Positions 11,691 to 25,169 of a stretch of DNA of 64,000 nucleotides are shown piece after piece; the stretch's first letter is position 1, and the number at the start of each line of letters is the position of its first letter. The DNA is taken from assembly GCF_030867145.1 (NCBI RefSeq), contig NC_134417.1, positions 6,673,577 to 6,737,576 of the forward strand. Direction: 5' to 3'. The DNA comes from Opisthocomus hoazin. Lineage: Eukaryota; Chordata; Aves; Opisthocomiformes; Opisthocomidae. A model generated the notes under the pieces. It searched no databases and had not been told where the DNA came from. It saw only the letters and a list, made by a program, of their open reading frames with translations. Made by a program: the position numbers and the translations under genes.

Positions 11691-14600
11691 CTGAGCAAGG
11701 AGCAGGGTTAAGGAGAGGTATGTGTATGCAGCATGAGTCAGCTGGGGACCCCTGGCCTAGCTTGATATGATCATGTTAAGATGGCAATAGTGGCTGTGCA
11801 TCTCCAGCACCAAAAGTATTTGCTCAAAGATTCTCTCAGAAATTTTTGTCCGCTAGCCTTCCTCAAATTGTAGTACAAGTCACCATAGACAGAGGCCCAT
11901 CCTACAGAAGATGAAATGAAGACTGCAGAGTTCCTGTGCTATTGCCCGTCCCTAGCCCACCCCTTCTCTGCAGAGTGGGCATGATGGTCTCAGGGAAAAT
12001 CATATTTTTGTCTTTGCAGATCTGATGGCTGAAAAATCATTAAAAATTACATCTTGCTTCCTGCAGCAGCTGACAGCTTGAAACAGTAGCCCTATTTAAA
12101 CTGTCTCTATTCAGTAGAGCTCTGAAAACGAAGATGAATGCTTAAATATCAGTATTGCTTAACTAATGATGTTTCCCAGAATTCTGGCAAATATGCAAGT
12201 GCCACAGTGCCTCCCAGCTTTCTGCGGGTGCCAAACCCATCCCATGTGTTCCCTGCCCGACAGCACCCGCTCAACTTCCACCCTGCAGCAAAGACAGAAA
12301 AACTAGAAACACGACAACTGTGCATAATAAACCAAACTTTGTATTTAAAAAGATCAAAAATCACAACAACAGTGCATGGTATTCTACCTATATTATATAC
12401 ACACTAAAAATGCAGCTTCACATTGAAAGATACCTCTGTAAGTAAAAAAAAAAAAAAATAGATGAAACCATGGCATATAGCGCTCAGCTGACCACAAAAG
12501 AATAGGCTGTTACCATCCAAGGAGCTGCCAGTGTAATTCAAGCCCCTTTTTACTATGTTTGGGCTACAACACTTAGCATTTACATCTACACTGGCAAAAC
12601 CCTTGTGGCAACGGAGTATCATGAAGCAGTGCAGAAACAGCTCATATCACCCAAAACCAGTGCTCCCAGTGTAGCTGTTACTGACATGACAGTGTTCTGG
12701 CTGGAACAACAGGATCCACCCCACAGCTCCTGCCTCTCTCCAACGGGGTGACCAAAAGAGCTCAGAGCATTCAGTTAGAAAAGCCAGGGGACCACAGAGA
12801 TATGACTACATTTTATAAGCACACCAAGTAGAACCAAGCCCTGGAGAAACCACACCAGTGAGAATACAACAATAGTGTAAATGAGGACAGCTTATGCTCA
12901 ATATTAAAAAGTTCAACCATTGCAGAAGTAAGTCTTTGAAAGGGCCTTTTAACAGTTGCCGTGGAAGCAAAATAGCTAGGTGATGGTGAGCACACTAAGC
13001 TTATGAAAGGGTCTGCACAATACGGTTTCCTGCAATAGCAGGAGAATAACCCTGAGTGCCCTAGGAGGTCATTTCCATCTTTGTGTTCACACAGCCTGCT
13101 TTCTGTCAGAGGTATTGTGTTGTTTCGCCTCATGGTGCCAATCCCAGCCGCTTCACACAGCCTACAACAATTCCATCAGAAACTACACACTGTAACACAG
13201 AGGTCTGATGTTCTAGAACACCTGCAGAGTAAGTGCTCGGAGAAGCAGAGGGATGCCAGAGGCACACAGTTAACAGCCAGGGAGCCTGGGGAACAAACCT
13301 GCCTGCTACAAGAGGTTTCCCTTCAGAGAGAAGGTGCTCTGGTAAAACACTGGCGCTGTAATCAGACCAAAGCCTTCTACCAAACCGTTCCTCCTTCTGC
13401 ATTATCTCGGCCAGTTTTAACATACCATCTTCTCCCCACTGCCTCTTCCTGCCCGATTTTTGCAGCACAACTTCAATTCTGTGTTTGTGAAGTTATCGCA
13501 TACCACTGTGAAATCACCTACAATGCCAGGCTTTAGGTTGCAAGTCCATACAGGAGGATCAGGAAGGCTGGAAGAAGCACTTGTTTTTATACAGAAATAT
13601 TTTGCCAGCTGCAACAGAAAAACAATACATGGAAGTAGCAGCTTAATGGGACCCAAGCAAAACACTGAAGTTTTTTGAACCTTCCTCTCATTTCTTAAGG
13701 GCTTGATTCAAACCTCCTGAACGCCAAGCAGTTATTTATATTACTTGCATGATGAGATCACCCTGGAGCAGGATTTTGCAGTGCCAAGTGTCACCTGCCA
13801 GACCGAAGAGGATGCGTCACAGTGAACTGGTCTTTCACAGCCTTTAGACTGTTCTCCTTCATGAGGATGCAGGTCTAGTGACTTAAATGCATAAAGTTGA
13901 GCAACCAATCCATTACTTAGGTTCCTGACATAGGTTAACACTGATACTGAGTGTTTTCTTCTCTTAAGCTGATGCTGTGCTCACTACCACTGTTTGTAGA
14001 CACAACTTCCTTGTTATATGTATGTTTTGACATAGGCAGAGAAAAGATAGGGTGTATTCCAGAACTGATGTACAAACACACTGAAGAGGAAACTGTAACA
14101 CGAATTTAACATTAGCAAGGAGTGCTATGAGTTGAATCATAGAATATCTCTACCTGTATTCCTGAATCTTATTCTGGAAACGTTGCCTGAGAAGAGTGTA
14201 ACCAAGCATTGCTACTCGGGTGTCACGCCAGCAGCTGCCCACTGTACAACAGCAGCTTGTAGCTAAATCTTGTACTTAGGCTGACGATGCAGCCTCAAAG
14301 AACATAACTGAGTAGATATATCTGTTTTGGTTGTTATCCTATCCTCTACTTTGCTTCAGAATGAAGCATTTTACTGAACAGATCATCTTATAAGCCAAGA
14401 AGGTAAACACACAGAAGAAATAAGAAGTTTTAAGTTGTTCAAAAGCTATAGCTTTGTTTTGAAACACAAATAAAACATTTACATATTGTACCACCAAAAC
14501 AGAAAAGGCAGACAACACCTAATGACCTCGCTATCCCCAAGAGACCAAAGAGGACTCTTCCCTTTCAAGCTCTAACCCAAAGGCAGAGAATGAGCCTTTG

Positions 14601-17204
14601 TCTTATTCTAGTGAGTGAACACATGCAAGGTTTGGGAATCACTTCCACGCAGGATACGGGCACGTGGACAGGCAGGTGCCTCTGCCTGCAATGATTCCGA
14701 AATCTCAAGAGCCTGAATTGGGTGCAGGCACTCCTGCACTGGCTCAGCAGCATTTATGAGCTCTGACGCATTTATCCACTGCTTCGAGACACATGCTGGG
14801 GCACGGACATGTCCTACAGAGGCAAAAGGGTTGCTGGATCTGATAACCACTAGGCAAGATTCTTTACCCTGCACACATCTTCATGCCCTAAACATGCTCC
14901 AAGGGATATAGACTCAAATTTTGCATATGCAGAATGTAGTCCTACTTTTAATTAAACCCTTACTGACTTTCAGAAAGGCTCTTCAGTCTTAGTGTCTAGT
15001 GCTGGGCAGGGCAGCAACTATGCTTTTAAAAAAATCTGTCTTTTCAAGTTTTCAGACAAGGAAGGTAGGCAGATGTCTGTAGTCTGCACAGATCAAATTC
15101 GGAGCGCATGATTGCTTCACATGCGGTTGATGATACCTTACAGCATTTCAGCCATTAGGATGCAGTTCCACCCTGACTGCTAGTAAAGCATTTCTACACA
15201 CTCAATACACCTCAAGACTTTGTGGAACTCCATGTTGACAAAAATTTTCCTGAAGATTGCTTTGGTTAACAAGATTTACACCTCTAACTCAGTGGGGCAG
15301 TATAGGGCTGTTTTTTTCAGCAGCAGAGTCAGCTAAAGCAACCTTCACATCCAGCTGCTCATACCCACTCCCAAATTGTCTTTCCTAATTGCACTGCTAT
15401 AATTTTGTGTTTGCTGGCATTGTGGACTGGTTCAGGGAGCCAGCTGGTTATTTTTCATCCGGATGTGATAAACCTTCCATCCAAAGCACATCTGCAGAGT
15501 TGTATTACTGCAATGATGGTGGCTAGAAGGAAAAAATTTTAGTTCTGCCATCAAGATGAACATCAATGAAACTATAGCACTAGTATTGTTTTTGCATATA
15601 AAATGCAGCTGTGGTGATCTGGAGCTTCCTAGTTCACTGTAGAAGAAAGAGAAGTTCTGACAGAAGGTAATCAACAGATTCTTCTGCAAGACCAACAATT
15701 GCTCAGCATGGCTGGGTATCCTAGCACTTTTAAGATGACGGCTTTCATGGCTTCTGATGGAAGAGACTTTAACTAAAAAAAGGGGGAGGGCACAACACAA
15801 AGAAAGAAGAAAAGAAAAGGAGATGTCAACTTTTTGTTACCTGACATTGAGATATCCAAATCAGGCATGTACAACAGCCAGGAGAAAAGCAACTCCTTCC
15901 TTCTGGCTGAAGCATGAGCTTGATCAAGTAGGTGTCCAAAGCACCATGTCCAAAGCAGGGATAACTTACATTCGTTGACTTTGAATTCCATCATTTCCCT
16001 TATTTTGACTGGAAATCTTTGGGCCAGAGTGTTTACATGACTCTGAAAGGCAGTTGGGTGCAGTAGCTGCTCTGAGTGTTTGCAATGAGGTGAGACATAT
16101 GCCCACCCCTGCTCAGGGAAGAAGGAAAACCCCACCATCATCATCATCAGTGGTCCCTTTGTAGGCTCCACAGTGCATCCAGGTTATTTTTCCAGGCTCT
16201 CAGGAAAGATCTGCTGCCGGTCTTGGACCATCAGTTCAGCAAGAGCCAGGAAGCTCTTAGTGCTCAGCTTCTTGCCCAGCCTGCTCCTCTCCTCCAGTGC
16301 ATCAGACTCTAGCATTGCACACTGGCATGACAACAGCAAACATCTGGCCAGATGTTAAAAGCCATTGCCAAATATTCTCAAGGTAGACTCACTTCAGTCA
16401 AAGTGATTCAAGTCAATTTTAATCATATGTAAGAATCAGCAAGCAGGAAATCTTGTTTGAGGTCACTGATGTTAATCTGAGTTTACACTTGTTTCTAAGA
16501 GAGGATGAGTCTCAGACTTGCAGAAATCAAGGCCTGTTTATTTGCATCCAAATACAGCTCAATACTATGTTTTTTTCTCAGCTATAAAGGGGGGAAATGA
16601 TGTATATTTAAGCAATTCTACAGCTGATACAAGTCAGAAATCTGAATGTGCCCAGGGTGTTTTCTACTTAGTAGGCTATTTTTACTTCATGTTGCTAGTG
16701 TACACCATCTTGAACATTCATACAAATGCAATTAAAAAACCCCAGAAATAAATGATGTTATTATGTGCTAAATTAATCTAGAAAACATGAAGTTGAAAAG
16801 GTTTTTAGAATGCAGAAGAGCACCCAAGAAAAAGAACCACAACAACACAAAACACTTGTCATTCAACTACTGAACTGAGTCAACTGTTGAAACGAATAAG
16901 CAGCTTGAGACCAACAGCCTTTTCTGGGGATGAAGTCAAAACTTCAGAGAAGTTGCAGTCTCAGGTCTTTCTTACTGAGCTAGTTCAGTTTGTACTTTGA
17001 GGAGCTGGGAGCCAGGAGGGTCAGGTGGGGGGTGATCTACTCTGTATTGGGAAGACGAAATACTTTTCACAAAAAGCCTGAAGAATGCTAGTTGCTTGTA
17101 TTTTGCAAGACACTCACATATCACACTGCTGTGCTTTACATCACTTCAGAATTTCAACAGATGCTCACAGCTCTAATATTTTTGTTTTACAGCAAAGAAA
17201 GGGC

Positions 17205-17262
17205 TTAAATTGGACTCAGTGATCTTAAGGGTCTTTTCCAACCTAAATCATTCTGTGAAATA
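17205..17262 (+). mobile_element. Short diverged CR1 tail fragment
   Basis: The sequence ttggactcagtgatcttaag followed by ggtcttttccaacctaaatc and attctgtg is the last roughly 60 bp of a CR1 copy, more diverged than the others. Confidence 0.75.
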
Positions 17263-20200
17263 TTTACTTACCTACATGAATAAACGAAGTGAAAGCTTGC
17301 ACTAAAAGTTCCCTCTAACATTCCAGAAATTTCACCCCAGGAAGGTATATGTGAACGGGTAATAAGAGTGCAGTATCCCACAGCTCATACAGAAGAAACA
17401 CCAGCAGCAGCACTCTAGCCAGCTGAAACCTGGCGTCACTCAGCAGCAAGGAGGAGGCTGATCACCGAAACCAGAAATAGGGGAAGTGTTTTCAAATAAC
17501 GAAGCAGAAATACACAAAGCGACATTTCTGGGGAAGAGAGATATCTCATTCAAATGACTGGTTTCAGCTGAAGTCCATAGAGGAAGTTTCAGACCCAACA
17601 AGACACTTCAATAACTGTAAATCAAGGGTTAGTGGTTTTAAGGGAGGGAGTTGGTGTTGTTTAGCATCATTTAGTGTGGCAAAGACAGCGAGAAATAACA
17701 CATATACAATTGGATCACACATTTAAGAGCAGCTGCATGAGGGAAGCAAGCAAAGCGAGAAACCCTCCCAGGTGTAGTGAGCTTTCCACTACAGGCAAGA
17801 GACTGGGAGCAGTTAAGCTCACCTCCTCTCACAGCCCTCCATGAGGAGGACAAGCAGCCACTGTGCTGTTTTGTATGCTTCCTGCCAAACCTTTGTTGTG
17901 TGAGGGACAGAGATGCCCCTCTTTTAGAGGTCACAAAGTAGGGTAGACGTACGGCATGAGTCAATTAACAGACATAGCTTCTTGATTTAAAAGAAGTAGA
18001 TGATGCTCATCATGAGTTGTCAGTGCAAAATCAGCTTCACGCAGACCTCTAGAGGGTCTATGCCCTATTTCTCTTGCATACTCCCAAAGTGTATTTTCAC
18101 TCAAAGTCTGATTTCTCATTCCTGGTAACCACAGACCGGTTTCTCTGGATAGAAGCCAAAGCAGCACAAAATTTCTTGCTGGCACTAACACACATACAGC
18201 CTTTTGTTAGGAGAAATACAGTCTTTGTGGTCTAAGGAGAACTTCAGTTCTAGAAGCAGCCATGAGATCAGGCTACTGCAGTGTGAGACTACACAATTCA
18301 CATAAATTATCACTGAACCTTGCAGAAACTCACGTGACAGAGCTGTTAATAGGAGCTTTGCTCCAGACAGCAGAGGCCAACGAAGTGTTCATTAATAAAC
18401 AGAAGTTCGACGCTAGCACTAAGCCCCTCATCAGAAACAGACATAAAAGAACAGGTAGCTTTGCACCTCCGTATTTTACAAGGGGACAGAAAGACTTCTC
18501 AGAATCCTAATTCAAGCAACTATGCACTCAATCAGGTAACTCTGCATCTTCCTGTTTAAAAATGTTTCTGGGCAAATATGAGCAAAGAGGAGTCTTTCCT
18601 TAAGAAAACATGGATTACTAGTTTTCACTTCCATGAGGTGTCTCGGATGTAGCATAGGAGTTCTTTTCTTCAAAGTCCATGCATCCTAGTAATTGGCTTT
18701 CTTTAGTGTTGTATTTTAGTTTACTGGCATGAAAAACATGTACTGATAAGAAAATAATTTTCGTCAGCAAGGGGAAAAACAGCTGCCAAGTCACCTGGGG
18801 AGAGAAGACAGGGTTTTTCTCTCTAATACTAAACTAAACTCAGACCAAGGGATCAGTGCTATAGTGGATTTACTCCACTGGAGAAACTGTGGTTCTCAAC
18901 ACGCAAATGAAACCATGAGTTCCCTGTCCAAGGAGTCTCCAAATGGCTCCCACGTATTGGGGCCGTCCTCACAAAGCAGGTCAGCTCAGACAGTAAAAGC
19001 TTCAGAAAGATGCAGTAGAAGTTTCACAGAGGAAAGCTGGAACACAAAAGGGGTCAGAAGCATCTCAGAAGAATGAGCTAGGCTGTCATTTTGAACAGCA
19101 GAAATCTTTGTAACCACAAGCACGACCGCACTGTGGTTTTATCAGAATCATCGCTGGGTACTCCAGTTCTTAGTCTGGGCATGGGTGAGAAAGCAGGTGT
19201 TTGGCCAATCTGCACAGGCAATAGACAGGCAATTAAAATAAACTTCTTTTCTCCAGTAGTTCTGGATAGTGCCATCTCTTTCTCCTCATTTTCCTGGGTG
19301 GAAAACTCCAGGTGGATTCAGCCACATTTAGCAGCTCCAGTTTAAAAGCAGGTAGGTATCTGAAGCCTAATGTCATGCTATCAGTTCCAGCAGAGCATTT
19401 TGTTCTCTGTTTCAAGGAGTATTTACACCAATTTCGATAGGTACTCTGTGGTTCCACACAGGACTCTCTCTTGAAGCATTCAGTGAGTGCCAAGTCCACC
19501 CCTCAGATAAACTGTATGCCAGCACTTATACTTTATTGCTCAGTTTAACAGGGGTCCACGCACTCATGCACGCATGCAACTTCCAGAGTAGTCAGAAGAG
19601 ACTAGCAGGAAAGAAAAAAAAAAAATCTCTCCAGGAATGACATCAGCCACATCCATTCCTGCCTCAGCAGAGGCCAGAGGTCTCCAAAGGCCCAGTATTC
19701 AGCTTCACCTTCTTAAACTGTCTTCTACCACTAGACAGGAACATGGCTTGGAAGAGCAAGCACTCCATGCTTTTGGCTTGGAAGAACCCTAGCTTTATTT
19801 AGAGATTAGTCACTGTGGGAAGCAAAGGGACGCTGAGCCAACAGGAGAGTCAGCAGCACTCTGAGCTTTACAGCTGCAAATGTCCCTCTTGCTTATCCAC
19901 TTTGCCAGCAGAATTGGGAGATAAAGGCTCTTTTCTTTGCTGAACACTCAAGACAGCCTTAAGAGCCACAATACCAGCAGAAAGAAAGCTCCATGCAGTC
20001 AATATTGCAAGATTTGTAGCAATAGGGTCTGAAAGCAGGAAGGAGAGTACTTTAGCTTTAACAGTCTGCTGCAGTCTCCATACAGGCAGGAATCTCATGA
20101 AGAGCTATCATCAAAGCAAGTGGATTTCTACATTATCAGCTCAGTCTGATCTATCTTGTAAGGGTATGGATTCCCCTTTGAATTCCTCCTTGCACTCCTA

Positions 20201-21466
20201 CAAGGAGCATGGTTTAAGGCCTACAGCAGTACCTTACTGCCAAAACAAATCAGTCACTTTATGCTTATCAGTAGCTGCGATGCACCCAGGTAGAGCAGAA
20301 TTAATTGGCCCTATGCCTCACACCAAAGGGAAGAGAAATTTAGATTTAGAGCTCACTCTCCCACTACTTTGCTTTGCTAAATTCAGATGAGGTATGATAC
20401 TTACTGTTGCAATTTAAAACCTTCACCAAAAAGATAGGTGAGTGGGGAGAACATCCCCATTTAAAATTATCATTGTAGCTTCCAAGTTCAAGCAGAGATT
20501 ATTTCAGCATGAGCTTGAGCAGCGTTGATATACAGAAGCTCAGTGGCCAAGTCCAGACGTAGACTAAAGACCACAGCAAAGAGGAAAACTGCCAGTCAAG
20601 TCCAACTCTTGCTTCTCTCTGTACAAATGCATTACTTCCTAAGGCCTGAAAGCTCCACTTTGCACTGGGAAAAAGCATATACCTTGGGAAGGTGACAAAT
20701 TGAAAAAGATCATCCTGGCAGGAAGATAACTTCCCTTCTATTCCTGTAGTGTTACTGCTTAACTGCAGAATGCAGCAGCAGTGCTCTTCTGCACCGCTGA
20801 TCTCCAGAAGTACAATACAGAAACCCACTTCAGCCTCTCGGCATACTAATGGAGTTAGAAACAGCTCCTCTCCAAACAAGCACCGCAGCCGTGAGAGAGT
20901 TATTCTGTCGCACTTTTTACAGTAAAGTTTTAACCCATCTGTCCCGCTAAGTAACTCTGCCTTCAGGGAGAGCACTTCACACCCGGTGCATCCTCCAAGG
21001 CTCACCGCCGTGCTCCGCAGCTCTCTTTACGTTAGGAAAGTACTACCACTTTTCAGGGCTCTCCAGGCTCCAGGCGCCTAAGCCGCATCTGCAAATAACG
21101 TCCCATAATGACCCCATGGAGCAGCAGAGAAGTTGAGGTGCCAGACCTAATGTCACCCAGCCACCGTGTAACCCAGTCACTTCGCAGCTGTTTCCATCTC
21201 CGTGCACAGTCATTGTCACCCTCCGTGACACACTCTTTCCTCTCTGCTGTTGCACCCTCGCTGTGCCCAGATTGCCGTTGCCATACCCGGGGCAGACCCG
21301 AGCACCTGAGGGGGGTTCGGCAGGAGTGGGTGCCGCAACGCGCTGTTGCCACCTGGTGGCACCAACACCAGAGCAACCCAGGTTGGCTTCCAAAACCGCC
21401 TGCCATGAAAGCTCTCGGACAGCTGCGTCGCAATGAGTTTCTCAAGAGGTACAGAACAACGCAAAT

Positions 21467-22335
21467 CATAGAATCACGGCACGCCTTGGGTTGGAAGGGA
21501 CCTTCAGAGGTCACCTACTCCATCCCCCCTGCAGTGAGAGGGACATCTTCAACTGGATCAGGTTGCTCAGAGCCCCGTCCAACCTGGCCTTGAATGTTTC
21601 CAGGGATGGGGCATCTCCCACCATTCTGGGCAACCTGTGCCAGTGTCTCACCACCCTCATGGTAAAAAATTTCTTCTTTATATCTAGTCTAAATCTACCC
21701 TCCCTGAGTTTGAAGCCATTACTCCTTGTCCTGTCACTACAGGCCCTGCTGAAAAGATTTTCCTCATGTTTCCTTTAGGCCCCTTCAGGCACTGGAAGGC
21801 TGCTATAAGGTCTCCCCAGAGCCTTCTCGTCTCCAGGCTGAACAGCCCCAACTCTCTCAGCCTTTCCTCACAGCAAAGGAATCATTGCTTCCAGCCCTCG
21901 GATCATTGCTGTGGCCTCCTCTGAACCCACTCCAACAGCTCCGTGTCTTTCCCATGCTGAGGGCTCCAGAGCTGGACGCAGGGCACCAGGTGAGGTCTCA
22001 GCAGAGCAGAGAAGAGGGGCAGAATCCCCTCCCTCGCCCTGCTGCCCACGCTGCTGGGCATGCAGCCCAGGAGACGGTTGGCCTTCTGGGCTGCAAACAC
22101 ACATTGGTGGATCATGTCCAGCTTTTCATCCACCAGCACCCCCAAGTCCTCCTCTTCAGGGCTGCTCTCAATCCATTCTCTGCCCAGCCTGTACTGATAC
22201 CAGGGGTTGCTCTGACCCAGATGCAAGACCTTGCACTTGGCCTGGTTGAACCTCATGAGGTTCATGTAGGCCCCCTTCTCGAGCTTGTCCAGGTCCATCT
22301 GGATGGCATCCCATCCTTCTGGGTGTTCTGAGTAA
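21467..22335 (-). mobile_element. CR1 LINE, 5'-truncated, antisense
   Basis: The plus strand opens with tcatagaatcacggcacgcc and ttgggttggaagggacc, the complement of a CR1 3' end. Read on the minus strand, 22335-21905 retains the C-terminal part of the CR1 reverse transcriptase ORF (motifs such as [26 protein letters not shown] and LRPHL), followed by the 3' UTR. The element is cut off upstream of the RT catalytic motifs and is non-autonomous. Confidence 0.92.
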
Positions 22336-25169
22336 TTCATACAGAAAAATCTATCAGTGCTTGAACCAACCACGAACAGACATTTTCCTGGAACAGTTTC
22401 ACAATCCAGAGCAGGTAAGATGTAGAGCAATAGCTCTTGAGGTCCTTTCCTCATGGTTTGTTTTGGCCATAAATAGTTACAGGCCCAGGCAAGCCTGCAG
22501 AGGCTGTCTGCTCATCATTCTTTGCTTTTATCAGTAGACTGGGCTCCATGCTGACCCTCCTTAAGATGTCTTATCGTGCTTTTTAATACACACACCCCCT
22601 CTTTCTGTCTGACCCAAGCAAGTCAGGGATACAGAAGTATGACTGCAGTACTTTTACCTTGAAGAGGGCAAGTAACTCAGATGTCTCACTGAAGAGTTTC
22701 TTGTTCTCAAAAGCATCTGGTGAAGGGCAGCGAACAGCAGGAGAGCAGGCTACGGGACTCCTCGCGGTCCACTCAACGCTTCCTAGCGAAAAGTAAAAGC
22801 TGTATTACTTTGGTGGAACATTTAAGAACACATCAGTTAAAGTTTCATGTAACAACTATTCACGCTCCTCTCTGGACTTCACAGAAACATAGCCAGATGT
22901 ATCAGCTTATTGGGCAAAAGTTGTAAATGCCTCTGTCAAGATTCCTCTGTTGTGAGATAATCACATGGGTTATCTCAAACTGTGTCAGTGCCACACTGCC
23001 AGCAGAATAGAAGTTTTCCCAAATAATTACTTTTTTACAGAGAGAAAGTTCAGCAATTTTGACCCACTCATCTCCAACAAAGGCTGCAGTTTTGTAGATG
23101 GGAATGGAGGAGACTTCACAGTCAGGCAAAACTTGACTTGGGAACGGGGACTGGAGTACTGCTTATTTCTAAGCGGCTTGCAGAACTGAGCTGGGGGTTT
23201 GGGGAAGGGAAGTGGTGGAGTTGAGCAGAAGACTTGTTTAAGTAAGGTGCTTTTTTGTCACCAGCTTCTAATATATTTTTTTCTTTATTCTTCAGGTTTA
23301 TACCTCTGCTTTAACAGAAAATAAATAGAAAAAAGGAAAAGAAAAAAGTTAACTAAACTATCTCATCCCCTTTAAAATAGTACTTTAAAAAGTTATTTCT
23401 TCACTATTGTGAGAAGAAACCCCAACAACATACACAGATGTCTCTGTTTTTTAGCCTTATTTCCCCACAGCATCCAGGCTTGGGCAGCCATACAGCACAC
23501 ACAGATAGAAAATACTTGTGCTTACATGCATAGGTATTTGACTCTTTCCTGCTTATAGTTTTTGACCAATTTTAATTAGATTGGGAAAAGAAGTAGGTAC
23601 CACCAAAGCACAAAGTTCCTACAATTTTGTAAAGCAAAAGGTAAGAATTTACTAATACTGCTCTGAAGGAACAGGCTAACCATCAGCATCAGAACTGGCA
23701 TAGAGGAAAGGGATGGCAGCAAGGCTGGCTCTGCTACTAGAGCTGCCTGCTCCATCAGCCATGCCCGCTTTCATGCCTACCTGCTTCAGGATCAAGGCAA
23801 TCCTCCGTACTACCCCGAGAGACCCAGGAGGAGCTGCCTGCTTACACTGACAGCCAGAGTCAGGAGACAACACAGTCCTGCCCAACACTCCCTTTCCCAC
23901 AGCCCTGCTTCCCAGGGCCAAGTGAAAGCTTTAACCCTCAATAGCAAGTGACAGACATTTTGTAGGCCTGGGTACTCCAGTATTTAACTAACTCTCTGCT
24001 GCTTTCCTCTAGCCAAAATATTTCCTCTTTTGCACTTACTTAGCTGGCTTTTTTCAAACATAGATCTCTTGAAGCAGAGACTGGGTTTCTTTCTGTGGCG
24101 GCAATTTGTTTCTGCATTCTTTTGAGCACATTAGTAATCCTCTCCTTGCACAAAAAAATCACAGAAATAACTGCTTTATAACAGAGCAATCATCTCCAGC
24201 CCTACACATACAACTTGCCCAAACCAAAGTGACCAGCTACTGACCTGTACCTGGTTTCTTCTAGGTGATGACCAGAGGACAACTCCCACACAACCTCTCC
24301 TGCCCATCCATGGGCACCGTTGCTATGAGGCAGACTACCCACAGGTCCCAAACAAGCAGGAACACCAACCTACATTTGAACCCCCTCTGTCTCCTGTGCT
24401 TCTGGGCCAGCTCTAAAACAGCTGGCCAGCATTTGCAATTTAAGATGGGCATGCCATGCTAATCCCACGTGCTGATCACCCTTATTAACAACTTACCCTA
24501 AATTAAGATGACAAAACAAGTTAATTGCTGCTCCTCCCTGCAGTCATCCCACTGTTATCTGGACACGGTACCGCCCTAAGGTCTATGGGTGACGCTTGTG
24601 AGACAGATTTTTGATGTATGTTCAGACTTGGCACATTCATTAACATAAACATTTTTGTGAGACTTTTGCCCTCTTGCCTGATGCCAAGAATGAAACTACA
24701 TGGCTAAATTAACGAGTGTCCATGACAGCAGGTGGAGAACCGAGCTGTCGGGGTGAAACGATTCCTGCGTAACATCCACAGGGACTCACAACTTACCGCC
24801 CTCCGGGGTGACGCGTGTGCGGGCAGACAGGGAATGGGTCACCCCTTGGTGCCTGCTGCGGCAGAACTCCCTTCTCTTCCCTCTCCCGCTTCACAAGGAA
24901 GCTTTGATTCCTCTGTGGGCTCCTAGCTCTGCTAAGTCCAGGCGTTGTGCTGGAACAGGGGTGTTTATGAGACAAGATGGTTGTATTCTGTGGGGCTAGA
25001 AGACTGGTCCTGCAGGTATAAACTCCAAGCTCCAGCAATCCAGGGGTCCGACAGGTAAGCCCTTGGTTGAAAACCTTCCAGCCAAGAGACAGTTCATTTA
25101 AATACAGAGATATTATGTCATTACAGGGGTATTTGACACCAGTCCTCTGTCAACAGATGTTTACTCAGG

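Larger units (their letters stand above)
9143..25169. other. Region between BOK coding start and the STK25 CpG island
   Basis: About 16 kb of BOK 5' flank and/or first intron. It holds the CpG-rich patch near 10.2-10.8 kb and CR1 fragments near 11.5, 17.2 and 21.5-22.3 kb. An AATAAAG sits on the minus strand near 19532, and poly-T or poly-A runs occur (for example 9791-9804 and 12445-12458). The many short open frames show no family resemblance I recognise. I see no RNA gene. Confidence 0.6.

Noticed and set aside
12300-12420. AT-rich stretch with aataaa-like words resembling a 3' UTR end
   Set aside because: No coding exon can be linked to it on either strand, and AT-rich sequence gives such words by chance.
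21903-22454. 183-codon minus-strand open frame as a gene
   Set aside because: Its sequence is the C-terminal CR1 reverse transcriptase region, so it belongs to the truncated CR1 copy.
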